From: Macrolepiota albuminosa
Taxonomy: Eukaryota > Basidiomycota > Agaricomycetes > Agaricales > Agaricaceae
Reading direction: 5' to 3'
Length of the DNA: 64,000 nt
Assembly: GCA_027475525.1 (NCBI GenBank)
Contig: JAMWFC010000055.1
Coordinates: 2,753,042-2,817,041 of the forward strand
The notes below the pieces were generated by a model. The model did no database searches, was not told the DNA's origin, and worked only from the letters and a program-made list of their open reading frames with translations. A program made the position numbers and the translations under genes. This document shows, in pieces, positions 33,188 to 44,549 of the stretch. Position 1 is the stretch's first letter; every line of letters begins with the position of its first letter.

Positions 33188-34950
33188 TCATTGCGCAAAC
33201 CCAACCTGCATCTCTACCTCATCTTTCTTCCGTGTCCCACCATGTCCGCTCTGCGACCTCGCCGCATAAATCGGCGTCTCGCTAAACGGTGATGGGGTCT
33301 GATCGCGATACTGGGCAAATGACTCATTCGGGCTCAGGGGACGGCGGTAGGGATCGTTGTTATTGTTGTCGTTCACTTGCTTTTCGTTTTGTTGCTCCAT
33401 GGCGGCGGTAGCAGCAGAGGCATCACCGATGCCGGCACGAGTACCCCAACCAGTCTGTATTAAATTGATGATCAGTGGATGATCACACGAGGGATGTAAT
33501 GAAATACCTCGTGAAGCGTGCACAGGGCATACAGTTTCATGACGGCAAAATAGTAGCCAAAGGCGATAAATGCTGGGACGTAAATAATATCTTGGGGACG
33601 ATGCCAGAGATGGGGTAGAAGCTTCGCTGTTCGTGTTGCGGACAACCAAACCATCCATGATAGAAGGATATTCCTGGGTAGAGAGTGGTACTAAACAACT
33701 ATTTATCATGGTGAATGAAACGAGACTCACCACCAGGGTAAATGATATCCTCCTGCGTCTACAGGCAACGTACTTTTGTAAAGAAGGACCATGACCAAGC
33801 ATGGGCCAACGAGTAACGTCAAGGGGTTATAGAGTTTGTCGACCTGTTAATTGGCTCAGCCTAAATCGTAGATCGAGAATGGTGACGTACCATAGTATAC
33901 GCCACATATGGATGACTTGTCCAAATATGCCTCTCCGTGAAAAGACTCCGTAAATCCGAACGCCACGTGTTTCGTGTCCATCTGAGCACCTGCTTGAGGA
34001 ACCGCCAATTTGGCTTCATCGTACTCAACAACTCCGCTTCCTTGCACACCTGTACATAAGTATTCCATCCGTGGCTCACCATCCATCGCGTCAGAAACTT
34101 GTCATCCCCCGAGTTCAGCTGGTATTTTCCAAGCCAGTAGTCATGCGTGAATCCGTGGATGAACTCAGGGTCCTTAAGAATGACCGTGCGGTAAGCCGCA
34201 GTCCGACCGGAGAGACATGGAATACCGCCGTCAATGTGTGTGGAGGAGGCAATTTCAATGTTGCGGATCGTCAGACGGAAAGCAGCGAGCACCTCCCAGA
34301 CCGTCATGCGCTTGCCGACGGCCTGCACGCGTTGACTTGTTCCAACACCGCCAACCTTTTGATCCTCAAAACACGCAAGCATGTATGGCAACATCATGGG
34401 TGGCCAGATGGCGTCGTCGTCGGCAAACACGATGATGTCTGTCGTGGTGTTCTTAATACCATGACTCATTTGTAGACGTTTGTTGGCAAATGGAACAGTT
34501 AGTACGCGGATACGTTCGGGGTCAACAGCGTTGGCAAGCTCTTGGAGCGGGCCAAGCATCTTCTCTTCCGTAATAATAAGAATCTCCTTGGGTTTTCCGA
34601 CGAGCCAGCTGTGAGCTGCCTCCTTGAATTCCTCGCCAGCGTCAATCGTCGGCACGATGATAGTCACATCTTCGGAGGCGATGTAAGTTGGATTTTCTGG
34701 TAATGGGACTGGGCGGTATGTAAAGAACGCGGCAAGGCGTATCAAGTACCATAGGTACCGGAAGAAGCTAAAGAGAGGCCAGTGACATTATTGACTAGAT
34801 AGATGTGTCGCAACGACACGAACTCACCCAATCACACCGAATGGAACGACTGGAAAAAATAGTCAAAAAAACTGATAAATAGCCATGGCAGAGGAACCAA
34901 CAAATTGGAAAAGCATCAGACGTTAAGTATAGCATTTGAACAGGCTATTC
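33188..34950 (-). CDS. GT2 membrane polysaccharide synthase (Cps1/hyaluronan-synthase-like)
   Basis: Processive beta-glycosyltransferase of family GT2, expected to extrude a polysaccharide across the plasma membrane; related to the fungal Cps1/GT2 proteins of Cryptococcus and Zymoseptoria. Visible motifs in order: VTIIVPTID, FADDDAIWPPMM (UDP-sugar-binding acidic motif, near 34400), GTSQRVQAVGKR, SGDDKFLTRWMVSHG (near 34080-34120) and QVLRWTRNTWRSDL (Q..RW product-binding motif, near 33970). Then transmembrane helices (LTLLVGPCLVMVLLY; IIYVPAFIAFGYYFAVMKLYAL), TGWGTRAG and a hydrophilic tail ending at TGA 33188. At least four introns. The main exon frame begins before 34745; its N-terminal transmembrane exons (VVPFGVIG-FFRYLWYLIRL) lie at 34760-34950 and the exact start is not resolved. 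Confidence 0.87.
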
Positions 34951-36100
34951 GGAAGAGTAAGGAGCGGATACGACGCCAGATATGACGGCAGTTGCAGTGA
35001 ACTCGCTGAGCGAGTTCACGACCAAAGGGGAGGAAGAGTTTCAATAGTCAATCTTCTGATGCCCGTTTGTCGTGCACCGGCGGAGTTCGAATAACTTTCT
35101 TTTCGATCTGTCTCAAATTTATACCATCGGGCCCGCATGTACATGCCTCTTCCCAGCATTCTTCGCACACATACATTCAACCGTTACTGCTAAAACGGAT
35201 TTGCATACCATGTGCCGCTTGAGACAACTTTTCTCTTTGAATCAAACCTCGCCTCTTGTGCTGTGTACGCACTGTACCGAACTGATGTCAACTGATGCCC
35301 CGTTGCCAGCTGATGCGCAGATGCCCCGTCCCTACAGTAACTAGGTGGCGATATGCGAGAACAAAAATAGTTTAGCTATTGTAGCGCGATTATCAATACG
35401 AATTTTAAAATATCTCCGCAGTCCGCAGTCGATATTTTCTCGTCTGGATTAAAAATAACGTTGTTAAATCCAGCCTTCCTCAATGGCCAGCGCGGTTTAA
35501 CCGTTGGTGTCACTTGTTGCTGCGGACGGGCATTTAGGACCGGGGGTAGTTGTCATGAGACCTTTCCGTCCCGCCTGGAGACATTCTTGTGTCGACACAC
35601 AGTGGGGATTTACGGCTGTTAGGCGTGCCTGGTCGGTCTTCCCTTGTTCCCAATTCACTGCTTCCTTGTTCACATTTGTCAGCCTATAACATTGCTTGGT
35701 CTCTTCCCTCCTTCTACGCTCCTCGGACCCATGATGGAGGTTCATAAAGCATCTTGCGATCCTAATCATGATACTAACAGTAACGGTCTATAGCATGAAC
35801 TTTTATGACAGGTCAGATAATCACTGCATCTTTGCTGTTCACGACCGGCCACCGCGGTATTTGATTGTTTTGCGAGTTTAAGTGATCCATTTATCGTTTC
35901 GTAGAAGCAATCCGGAGTGGTCAGGACGAAAAATTCATCACTGAGATTGTTTGCCATTTCATGATGGATGGAAACCTGGGGTCTCATTACATGGTGAGCT
36001 TCCTTGCACTCATATAAAGTTGGATCGAAGAGATAAGTATTAAAGATGGGCGATTATAATCCCTCAAGGTAATCCACACCTACTACTTACTATATTAGAT
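34951..36100. other. Intergenic region
   Basis: No gene supported. Short open frames (for example 35497-35769, 35766-35987) lack domains, splice support or codon structure that I can defend. Confidence 0.55.
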
Positions 36101-36149
36101 TCACATGCATGTGGACACCATCACGAAAGATACCGAAAACATGGCATTT

Positions 36150-36665
36150 CATTTCCCAAACTACACTCTAACTCACTCAATTATATCAAGCCTAGCCCAA
36201 TAATGAGTAAACAAAGATCCATGCATTTCCTTGGCAGTGATGAAAATGAAACCTTCATTGAGCTTCCATACATTCATATATAAGTTGGCAGAAGAGAAAT
36301 GTAACTCAGACAGGGGTAATATTTGAAGAATACCTTAAGACAGTGCACTCTTTCGATTTCACACCAAAAACATAATCTTGTATTCCCAAAACTACAAACC
36401 AGATCATCCTTCCTCTATCCTACTCATTACACTACACTTTGTCCAATAAAAGATCCACAAACTTCATATCCTTTCTTGACAGTGGGAGAAACGAAAAAGC
36501 ACCCTTTCCTTGGCAGAATCAAAACAAGTGAGGCTAATTTTCCTTGGCAGCGGTCGACTCTGCATGCTTTCAGAAGACACTGTCACATCAGGCCTAATGC
36601 TGATATAACCATCCCTCGCTGAACCTCACTACACTGATGGCTCACTAGCCATATCAGGCACCCCC
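36150..36665. pseudogene. Fossil copies of the membrane-protein 3' region
   Basis: 36380-36665 aligns with 4540-4850 (3' flank and C-terminal coding end of the proline-rich membrane-protein gene). For example, GGCAGCGGTCGACTCTGCAT at 36546 corresponds to GGCAGCGGCCGACTATGCAG at 4721. A second weaker match to the same flank lies at 36150-36260. Many differences are C-to-T or G-to-A, often at CpG, as left by cytosine methylation and deamination. Confidence 0.7.
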
Positions 36666-38289
36666 TCTCTGCTATGGCTATTTAGCCTGGATTGTTGCTT
36701 TACCTGTGGCCAGCAATACCGATGAATAAATATGTAGATATTTTCCCTCAAAAGAAATGTTATCTGACACTGAGATCATGACTGGTCTCGTGCCTGTTTC
36801 CATCATGTTCCCCGCCAACAAGCATCTATCAAACATGCATTGTCATCTTGCGGTGCCCTCTTCAAATGATATCTGGATCTATTGTGGTTTGCAAGTTTTT
36901 CAAGCCCTTTTCAAGTATTTCAAAGTGGTTTAAAACTCATAGTAAGCTCAAAAACTGAATTGTGAATATTTTTTGCTTCTCTGGTGTCTAATTAAGCTAC
37001 ATTACATGGGCTTATCCTCCTTGGTAATATCACATTCTTGAAAGATTGCATCAAACCTATGAGTTATGATGCTAAAGAGGCTATGGGTTATGGGATATGA
37101 CAGAGTCATGGTTTATTAGGTTGATTTCTCTGGGAACTGACTTCATGGACTAAAAATCCTATTTGGTATAGAAGAGTATGTGTCATATCTAATATAGGTT
37201 AGAACAGAGTCAACTGTACCTACTTGCTATTCTACACATACATCAATGCTTTCTATGTCTTCCCTTCACTATCATCTCACTTGCTGCTGTTCTTTCTATT
37301 CATCAATATGCATCTGCTGCCATCAATTTGCTTACTGTTGTTTTTTTCCATCCATCAACATCCATCCACCACTATGCATTTGCTTGATACTGCCTTCTCC
37401 ATTCACCACTTGTTCTTAATACCATCAATTCATTTATCACTGTCCTCTCTATCCATTAATGTATTTCCATGCCTTCTTTATTTATTGTTAATGCATACTT
37501 CCCACTATCAATTCACCTCCTTACTGTCTATTAGTGCCTATTTGCCACCATTACTTTCTTTGTATCTATTGTCTAGATCTTCTTACTGTCCTCCTCCTTT
37601 TTATCAAATTTTCTATGTCTTTCTTCAGTATTTTTTTCATTCTTATATTATGCATTAGAAGTTGCCAGTGTATATATTAAATCTAGCAGAATATACTGAT
37701 TGGAACTTGATACTATTGAAAAACACAGTAAAAATGTTATTCTAAGAGGGACTCCTCATTTCTTCTCTCTTTCCTCTCTCTCTTTTCATTCATTTTTTTA
37801 TTTCTTCTTTCATTTTCTCATCTTCCTGCTTCTATTCTTTCAACTCTATTTATTAGTACTTGTAAGGGAAAAACTTAATGTTTGTGAAACTCCTTTCACA
37901 GAGCCAGCAAGCACCAGTAACAAGCAAGAGTCAAGCAGGCATAAAGGCAAGCAAGAGTCAGGCAAGAAATTGGCAAGGCTAACTAAGCAGTTGGACATTA
38001 CTAGAGAGTTTACAGTTAGTTCAGTGTGTAAAACAGAAGAACATTGCTATTGTCCAACCTGGGAATATTCTATCTACAGGCTGCCTTTATATATTACATT
38101 GGTGGCTATGCTATTACTAATACTGTTTAATTAATCAGGCCTCAGTATGTAATGAAGTATGACTAACAATAATTGATGCTGAGTAAAGTCTATGCATATA
38201 ACTCATCAAGGCAACTGAGTACTAGAAGACAAAAGGAGATAGGATAGGCTGAGCAGTCATTCAGATGTGCTAAGAGTGGATGTGTCATC
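36666..38289. other. AT-rich, pyrimidine-rich decayed DNA
   Basis: No gene supported. 37220-37640 is T/C-rich on the plus strand and consists of degenerate units built from CATCAATT/CACTATC/TTGCTT words, giving a false open frame. CpG is almost absent. Probably old transposon-derived DNA inserted between the two ends of the membrane-protein fossil (36665 and 38724). Confidence 0.55.
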
Positions 38290-38690
38290 ATGTTAGAAGG
38301 TAAACCCTAGATTGTAAGTATGTTCAGTCCTCAGTTTTTTGGACAATTGACTCTATTCATGCATACCTAGATTGTAATTACATTCAGTCTACAATCAAGG
38401 TAAGTATGGTTTGTAGTGTGTAATATAACTAAGTAACTCACCCTCAGTCTTTCATACAATTGACTGAGGGCTCAATGTTGGTAGGTATCATATATATGTA
38501 CAATTTCAGTCCATTGTCTCTTTGTCTGACTTAGACAAAGAGATGACCCTGAGTACTGGCCTGAGCATGATCAATATCATGATCACTTGCAGTGTGACTG
38601 ATGTGACACACTTTGTCTCAACACATCAGACTAAGCTTGGAATAGGATTAGACATTGTCTGAAAACCAGTCTCCTGATAAGGACTCTAAA
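38290..38690 (-). repeat. Decayed solo LTR of the Copia family seen at 1905-2321
   Basis: Begins TGTTAGAA at 38290 and ends near ACTCTAAAA at about 38690, echoing the TGTTAG...CTAACA ends of the intact LTR. The hairpin arms CCCTCAGTC/GACTGAGGG are conserved at 38441-38470, while CpG sites elsewhere are lost. The middle diverges strongly, so limits are approximate. Confidence 0.55.
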
Positions 38691-38743
38691 AGGGATTATG
38701 ATGATTGATAATCAAGGAGCACCCTAAAGCTTTCTGACAAGAG

Positions 38744-41040
38744 TATACAGGCATGTGCCAAGCAAGACAATCAGCATAGATGTACAGAGGGCTCTAAAGG
38801 CTCTGAATCTGGTCATGATATATGTGACTATATTTTACACTTAGTCCATTCTATTCTCTGCTAGCACTTGATTGTGTTTCCTTGAAAAAAAGAAATATGT
38901 CATGAAATTTCCTCAAATTGTGTTAATTTCAAAGAAAATTTGACTTTTCCAACAGAAAAAAGCTTGTCAAAAAAGACTCTAGCCCCAATAGTAATTCTTG
39001 TTTTAATCTTTTCCTTGAATTTATCATGTGCTTTCTTGAGCTGGCATAGCTCTCTCTATTAATCAGACTTCCTAAGATAAACAGAATAACATGGCCACAT
39101 GTAATCATGTACTTACATATAAATTGTCTGCAGGATATAAGAGCTGTATTTCCTGTAGAAAAACAGATAAAAAAATCAGTGAATATCATGTATAAGAAAT
39201 CAAGTACTCGAATTAGAAGTTAAAAGAAGAACATGAAGGAGGGCAATAGATTCTGACATAGAAGATGATAGTAGCACCTACATCATTATTGTTGTTATCA
39301 TTATACACATTGAAGGCACACATTCCAACCTGATAACAATACTCCATCAAGGTTTTGGGAAATGCTGAAAGCTTTGTTGATAACTTGTAATTGAACAAGG
39401 CATGTGACAATTTCAATTTTATATTTAGAAGAAGTTAAAAGATCATTTGAGACAGTTACACATAAGATATGACAGATGATAGGCTATTTGTTTACATGAA
39501 TCTTGAAAAGGATCTAAGATCATTTGAGACAGTTACACATAAGATATGACAGATGATAGGCTATTTGTTTACATGAATCTTGAAAAGGATCTTGGTGTAG
39601 ACAAGATTACTTATAAAAAAAAACAAAAACTATTATAAAATCCTGATATATATTGTTTATATATGAATTCTGTTAAAAACCAACATTTAAAAATAGTTAT
39701 TGTATAAACACACTTCCACATAAAACCATCTAGTAAGCTATTTCCCTTGAGAAAAGACAAATATAAGCATGTTATACCACTTTAATAGCATGTTTCCTCA
39801 GGAGATAGATAAGAATTTTCTTAGTGCAAAAGTTGGGAAAACTTACACAATTAAATTCCAGCTATTTTCTGGTGGAAAATGATACCTTTTTATCATCCTT
39901 TTGCTGCTATAAACAGGATGAAAACTCTTAAAAGTTTCTATTCAGTGTGTTTTAAAGAAAGAGAATTCTAAGCTAGTTTGGACACCAGCATTGAAACACT
40001 CAACATGTTTCTTTCTGTGTTTCTTTCAGGTACTTTTATCCTTTTTCTTATTGAATTGAAAGGGGCTTAAGGGGCTTAAGGGGCTTGGAATGGGCAAATT
40101 GAGAAGAACAAAGATAAAGTATAAGAAGAGCATTGAGGAACGTCATTTCAAGACTGCACACACTTCGAGTGTATTTCCTTTTATATTCACTTTGCTGCCA
40201 CGGATGTGGTGTACTTATCTGTCTGTTTATCTTAATCAAACTTTTTTTACTGTTGTACAAGCATATCATACCCTCAGTCAGTCTCTACAAACTGTCAAGA
40301 CCTCTGAGGATATCAGTATTTCTATTATATCTACAGAGAGGTCTATAAAAAAAGAAAGTTAAATTAGTAGATGGAGTTTCAAGTAACAAGATCTTAGAAC
40401 ACCAGAGAACTGAAGATTTAGGTTACAAAGCAACAAAACAGCAAAACCATAAGAATACTAACCATCAGACCTTTGGTTAGATAGAACAGTGAGTTTTTAT
40501 GTAGATCAAAAGACTTTGAATGCTGATAGTATCACAAGTTCTTTATATGCAGAAGTAAGAATGTTTTGGCAGGTTGGGTAGAAGATTTGAATGAATTTAC
40601 ATATTCAAAAGCTATAAGATAGATATTAATGAGTAGGTTGGTTTGTAACCACTATATAGTACTTACAAACCTGTACAAACTAGGCAAACAGGTAACACCA
40701 CCCTGCCGCTCTTTAATTGGAGATGCACTGAAAAGTGCTAGATCTAAAAGCTCCTCCCCTTTCCAAGGGCAAACCCCGACTCAAGAACCACTGCCATCTC
40801 AGTAGAACATAGCTCCATAGAAACCCTCTCGCAAGGAAAGCACCATAGATGGCACAAAAACCCATCAAGATGAATATAAAAATGGCAGAAGAGCAAGGTA
40901 TTCCCTAACCGAAAGAACTCCAGAAATATGATACTTATATTTACCAGGCTACACTAATCATCCTTACTCTATCCTGCTTAAACACCACACCAAGTCCAAA
41001 TAACGAGTCAATAGAAGATCCACGAACTTCAGATCATTTC
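38744..41040. other. AT-rich, CpG-poor relic DNA, copy 2
   Basis: Same content as 2322-4640, with several deletions of 20-50 bp and more substitutions than the gene-bearing part. No credible gene. Confidence 0.7.
39441..39594. repeat. 77-bp tandem duplication (about 39438-39514 / 39515-39591)
   Basis: GATCATTTGAGACAG at 39441 recurs at 39518, period 77 bp. Copy 1 has this sequence once (near 3090-3165). Probably an assembly join. Confidence 0.9.
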
Positions 41041-41099
41041 CTTAGAAGCGGGCAAAATGTAGAACGCCCTCTCCCTTGGCAGTATCGAAACAAGTAAAG

Positions 41100-43348
41100 C
41101 TAATGTGCCCTTTCCTTCGGCAGCGGCCGACTATGCAGGCTCTCAAACGACCCCGTCGCATTAGGCCGGGGATAAACACTATACGCCCCCGTACGCACCG
41201 GTCCCGAATAAAATAAACGACTATCATCAGGCACCGGATTAAGGCTTTCTGACGAGAGTGTGCGGGCATGCATCGAGCGGGGTGGGGACAACACAGGAGG
41301 GGCTGCTACGTCATCGCTGGAGGCAGGGAGGGAGCGCTGGCGCGCATGAGGGCTCTGAGGGAGCTGGGGCGTGAGGGGCCGAGCAGGCGAGCGGGGGGGC
41401 GACATCAGGTGGATGGAGTCCCCCGAGGGAATCGCGGGCCCGAAGCGGCTAACTTCTTCGTCGATCGAGGGTCTACGCGGTTTGTGCGAGGAGGGGAGAC
41501 GCGCGCCCATGGGCCGCCGGGGGACGTGATTAGGGTCGTTCCCTTCGGCCGAAGGTCGGCGCTGCACATTGTATGAGTCAAGGGGCGTTAATTGGGTGAG
41601 AGGCGCGATGGGAGGGGAAGACAGGAATCCCGGTTGAGGGGGGGTCACTGAACGTGGCGCGATGTCGGGGTTTGCGAGTATGTTGAGATTGGGCGAGTGT
41701 TGCAGAAGGGGAGATACAACTGGAATGTTCAATGGTATAAATTGCTGTGAACCACCTGGTAGAGGAGATACTGATCGCGGTGGGTTAGGAGATTGAGAGA
41801 CTACTTGGGCTTGAGGTAAATTGTCCCTACTGAACGTTGTCGCGTTATACAGGGGCTGATATACAGAAGACTCGGCTTGATTGTGTAGTGGTGAAGGACG
41901 ACGAGGAGAAGACCTGGGAGGCACGGGGGCAGGTCTTTGAGGAGCCGGTGGGATATCGATCGGACGCCGTATTTGCTGGAGAGATGTTAATGGAGGGCGA
42001 CGGACAAACAAAATGCGTTGCTTACCATCGTAGGGAGTATCATTTGCGATAGACCTCCGTGCGAGCGTGAAGACTCGGTCGGAGTTGGTGGAATAATTTT
42101 GAAATGATGTGAATTTGAGCTATGGCTATTGGACGAGGAGGGGACGGAGAAATAGGGACGATTCGAGATGAGGAACACTTCGTTATCCAGACGATCCACA
42201 GACCGTATGAGGGATGAATGTTCCTCTTCACCGGAGCAGGAGGCATGATAGGTACTATCAACATCTTCTTCGTCCTCGATGATTGTGGCTGGAATCGCAC
42301 CCTCAACAGTACTCTGTTGCGAGATCATCGCACTGGAGTTGCTTTCCTCTGTGGAACCGGAAGGGTCCACACGAAAGCGACGACCAGGTTGCGAGGGTCT
42401 GATATGCACGGCATGAGAGCCCCAAGGATGGGGTACTATATCGGGGATGCGACGAAACTGTTGTACGATGTGCGAGGAGTTCCTCCAAACAGTTTTGAGT
42501 GGAAAGCTATATTCGGGTTGTCTAGGATTCAAGTGTCCCAGGGAAGCCCAGGAGTGAACACCAATAAGACCAGGCTCAGGGTTGATCATGATGAAGTCAT
42601 TTGTGTTTTCCGATTGTTGGTCAATTACGAAATCGCGACCGCGAGCCCTTGAGGATATTTCTTGGATCCTGCGGAATGAACAGCGTCGACGCAAGAAGGC
42701 ACCGAAAGTCTCTTCCCTTCGACTTCTTTTGATCCAGCATATATAAGCTAGTAAAGCTACAAGTGCAGCCAAGCCCAGCACGACCGCAATCGGGACAACA
42801 ATTGGGACTACTCCTGCAGTTTCTGATGCCCGGGCAACTGAGGAGTCCTTAGATGTTGAAGAAACAACGGTAAATGAAGAAAGTAGTCACCTAGAATAGC
42901 GCTTGCGACCTTGGCTTTGGATGTAGGATCACTCGCGTCTGCAGGGACTGCTAATGATGGTAGTATAACCCTGCTTGCCTTTTGACTAGGATACTTTTCC
43001 GACATGTTCAAAGAGTGATTTCTGCACGTTTTGGCCCACTCTCCATAGTCAGGAGGCATCCCTGTTGTCGTCGGCAAACAAGCGCTACAAAGATCGAAGA
43101 AGACACGATTGCTATAATATAATAATTGTGAGCCCAGCTACGATGCTTAGTGAATTGCTTCATCGTACCAAGTACACTCTGAGGGGCTCGAGATGGGAAT
43201 TCCAGAACCTATGTTATTTTCAGCTCGCTCGAGAGCCACCAAGAAAGGGTTCAATCCACATACGCGCCGGGGTTGAACATGGCTCCTGCGCCTGTTTGCA
43301 CAGGCTACAGGGTGTCTGACCATCATAATTGTCAGACTATATCACCAT
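41100..43348 (-). CDS. Single-pass membrane protein with proline/serine-rich tail, copy 2
   Basis: Same structure as the copy at 4702-6950: Cys-rich ectodomain exons, a transmembrane helix encoded near 42720-42790 followed by basic IKRSRR, then a long cytoplasmic region rich in Pro, Ser and Arg, with the C-terminal exon 41100-41961. Only a few residue changes from copy 1, for example AAAPV to AAPPV and DGDST to DVDST. The 5' exons are not fully resolved. Upstream it diverges from the PLC gene. Confidence 0.75.
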
Positions 43349-43509
43349 TGATGAGTACAAACACATCATGAAAAGGAGGATTTTCTAACCTCGTTATCAG
43401 AGATGTCTTCGCGTTTGACAGCCTGCTGCAAAGAGCCGTGGGAACTTGAGCGGCCCTTTTGGCTGATGTCGATGACTTCACCGACAATCATCGTGAAGAG
43501 CAAATGGTG

Positions 43510-44549
43510 ACTGTGTTGAGCGTTTGAGCGCAGCGAGGCCGGCGTTAGCGATGCTGGATCCCCTCAAATCACTTCTGTGTGGAAATCGTATGGCCGTGGG
43601 TAGAGTATCCCTCTGCCGTGTCTGCCAATTGTGCCGATCATCTCGCTCCTACATATGAACCCAAGTGGATCTGTCATGCATCGCGTGACCAGTTACCCCC
43701 GGGCGCTGGGATGTATGTATTCTATACAAAGAACTGTGATGCAGTTTCAGTTGAAACGCAGAAAATGGTAGGCTCCTCCTGAAGCTATCGAAATAATCTT
43801 GGCCGTATGACACTCGAGTTGGAGTTTTCCACTGTTGTTTACAAAAATCGTACGCTAACGTACTATTGTGTTCTGAATCGTGCGACATTCTCCGGTATCT
43901 TGATAAAGAGAGCCTCAGAACACATGGACATGTGACGGCAGTGGGTATGGAAGTTGGAAGTCACACAAGCTCAGGTAAAAATAGAAGAATTTACATCAAA
44001 ATATGAACTCAACCTTTTCACAGCAATACTTACATCAACAGCTCACACAGAATACATCATGTAATAACACTGCCAGTGACGACGGCTCGACTGCAGTGTA
44101 GGGTCAACGCAAAAAGGGACTGTGTGTAGAGCGCAGGAAGTTGAACGAGTGCGCGTGTCGGTTCGAAAATTTGGTCTATGGTTGCGCGTCTCGTCATATG
44201 TACACTTCTTTCCGACTCGGGTTCTTTCTTCAGCACACTTTTACATACAAATGCTTAGTCTCAGAGGTACTTTCCAGTCTCCTTTTCCTGACCAGCCACT
44301 TATATTCTGCCTCATGTTAGGCAAAGATCAAGCAACGGTAGTCCCTCTGTATGGCTGAACAATTCATCTTAATGGATGGGCCGCCGCTCCGATGCTGAAT
44401 CACGTGAGGATCTATTGATCTGTTGCGTCCATGGCGCTTGTGCGGCCGGCTACTGTCATATTAACACGCCACTGGCTGCAGGTTCCAAACCTTTATCGAT
44501 CAGTGTTTGCCACCCAACATCACAGCCCCAAACTCTTGATCGTTGCAGC
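43510..44549. other. Intergenic region between divergent genes, copy 2
   Basis: Counterpart of 7110-8151 with very few differences. Expected to hold the promoters of the membrane-protein and PLC genes. No coding region supported. Confidence 0.6.

Noticed and set aside
37224..37658. 144-codon open frame with a repetitive hydrophobic product
   Set aside because: It is translated pyrimidine-rich degenerate repeat DNA with no domain or splice context.
2168..39594. 77-bp doublings as a new repeat family or duplication mechanism
   Set aside because: Unrelated sequences share only the exact period, and two are single in the other copy of the same locus; an assembly origin explains all of them.
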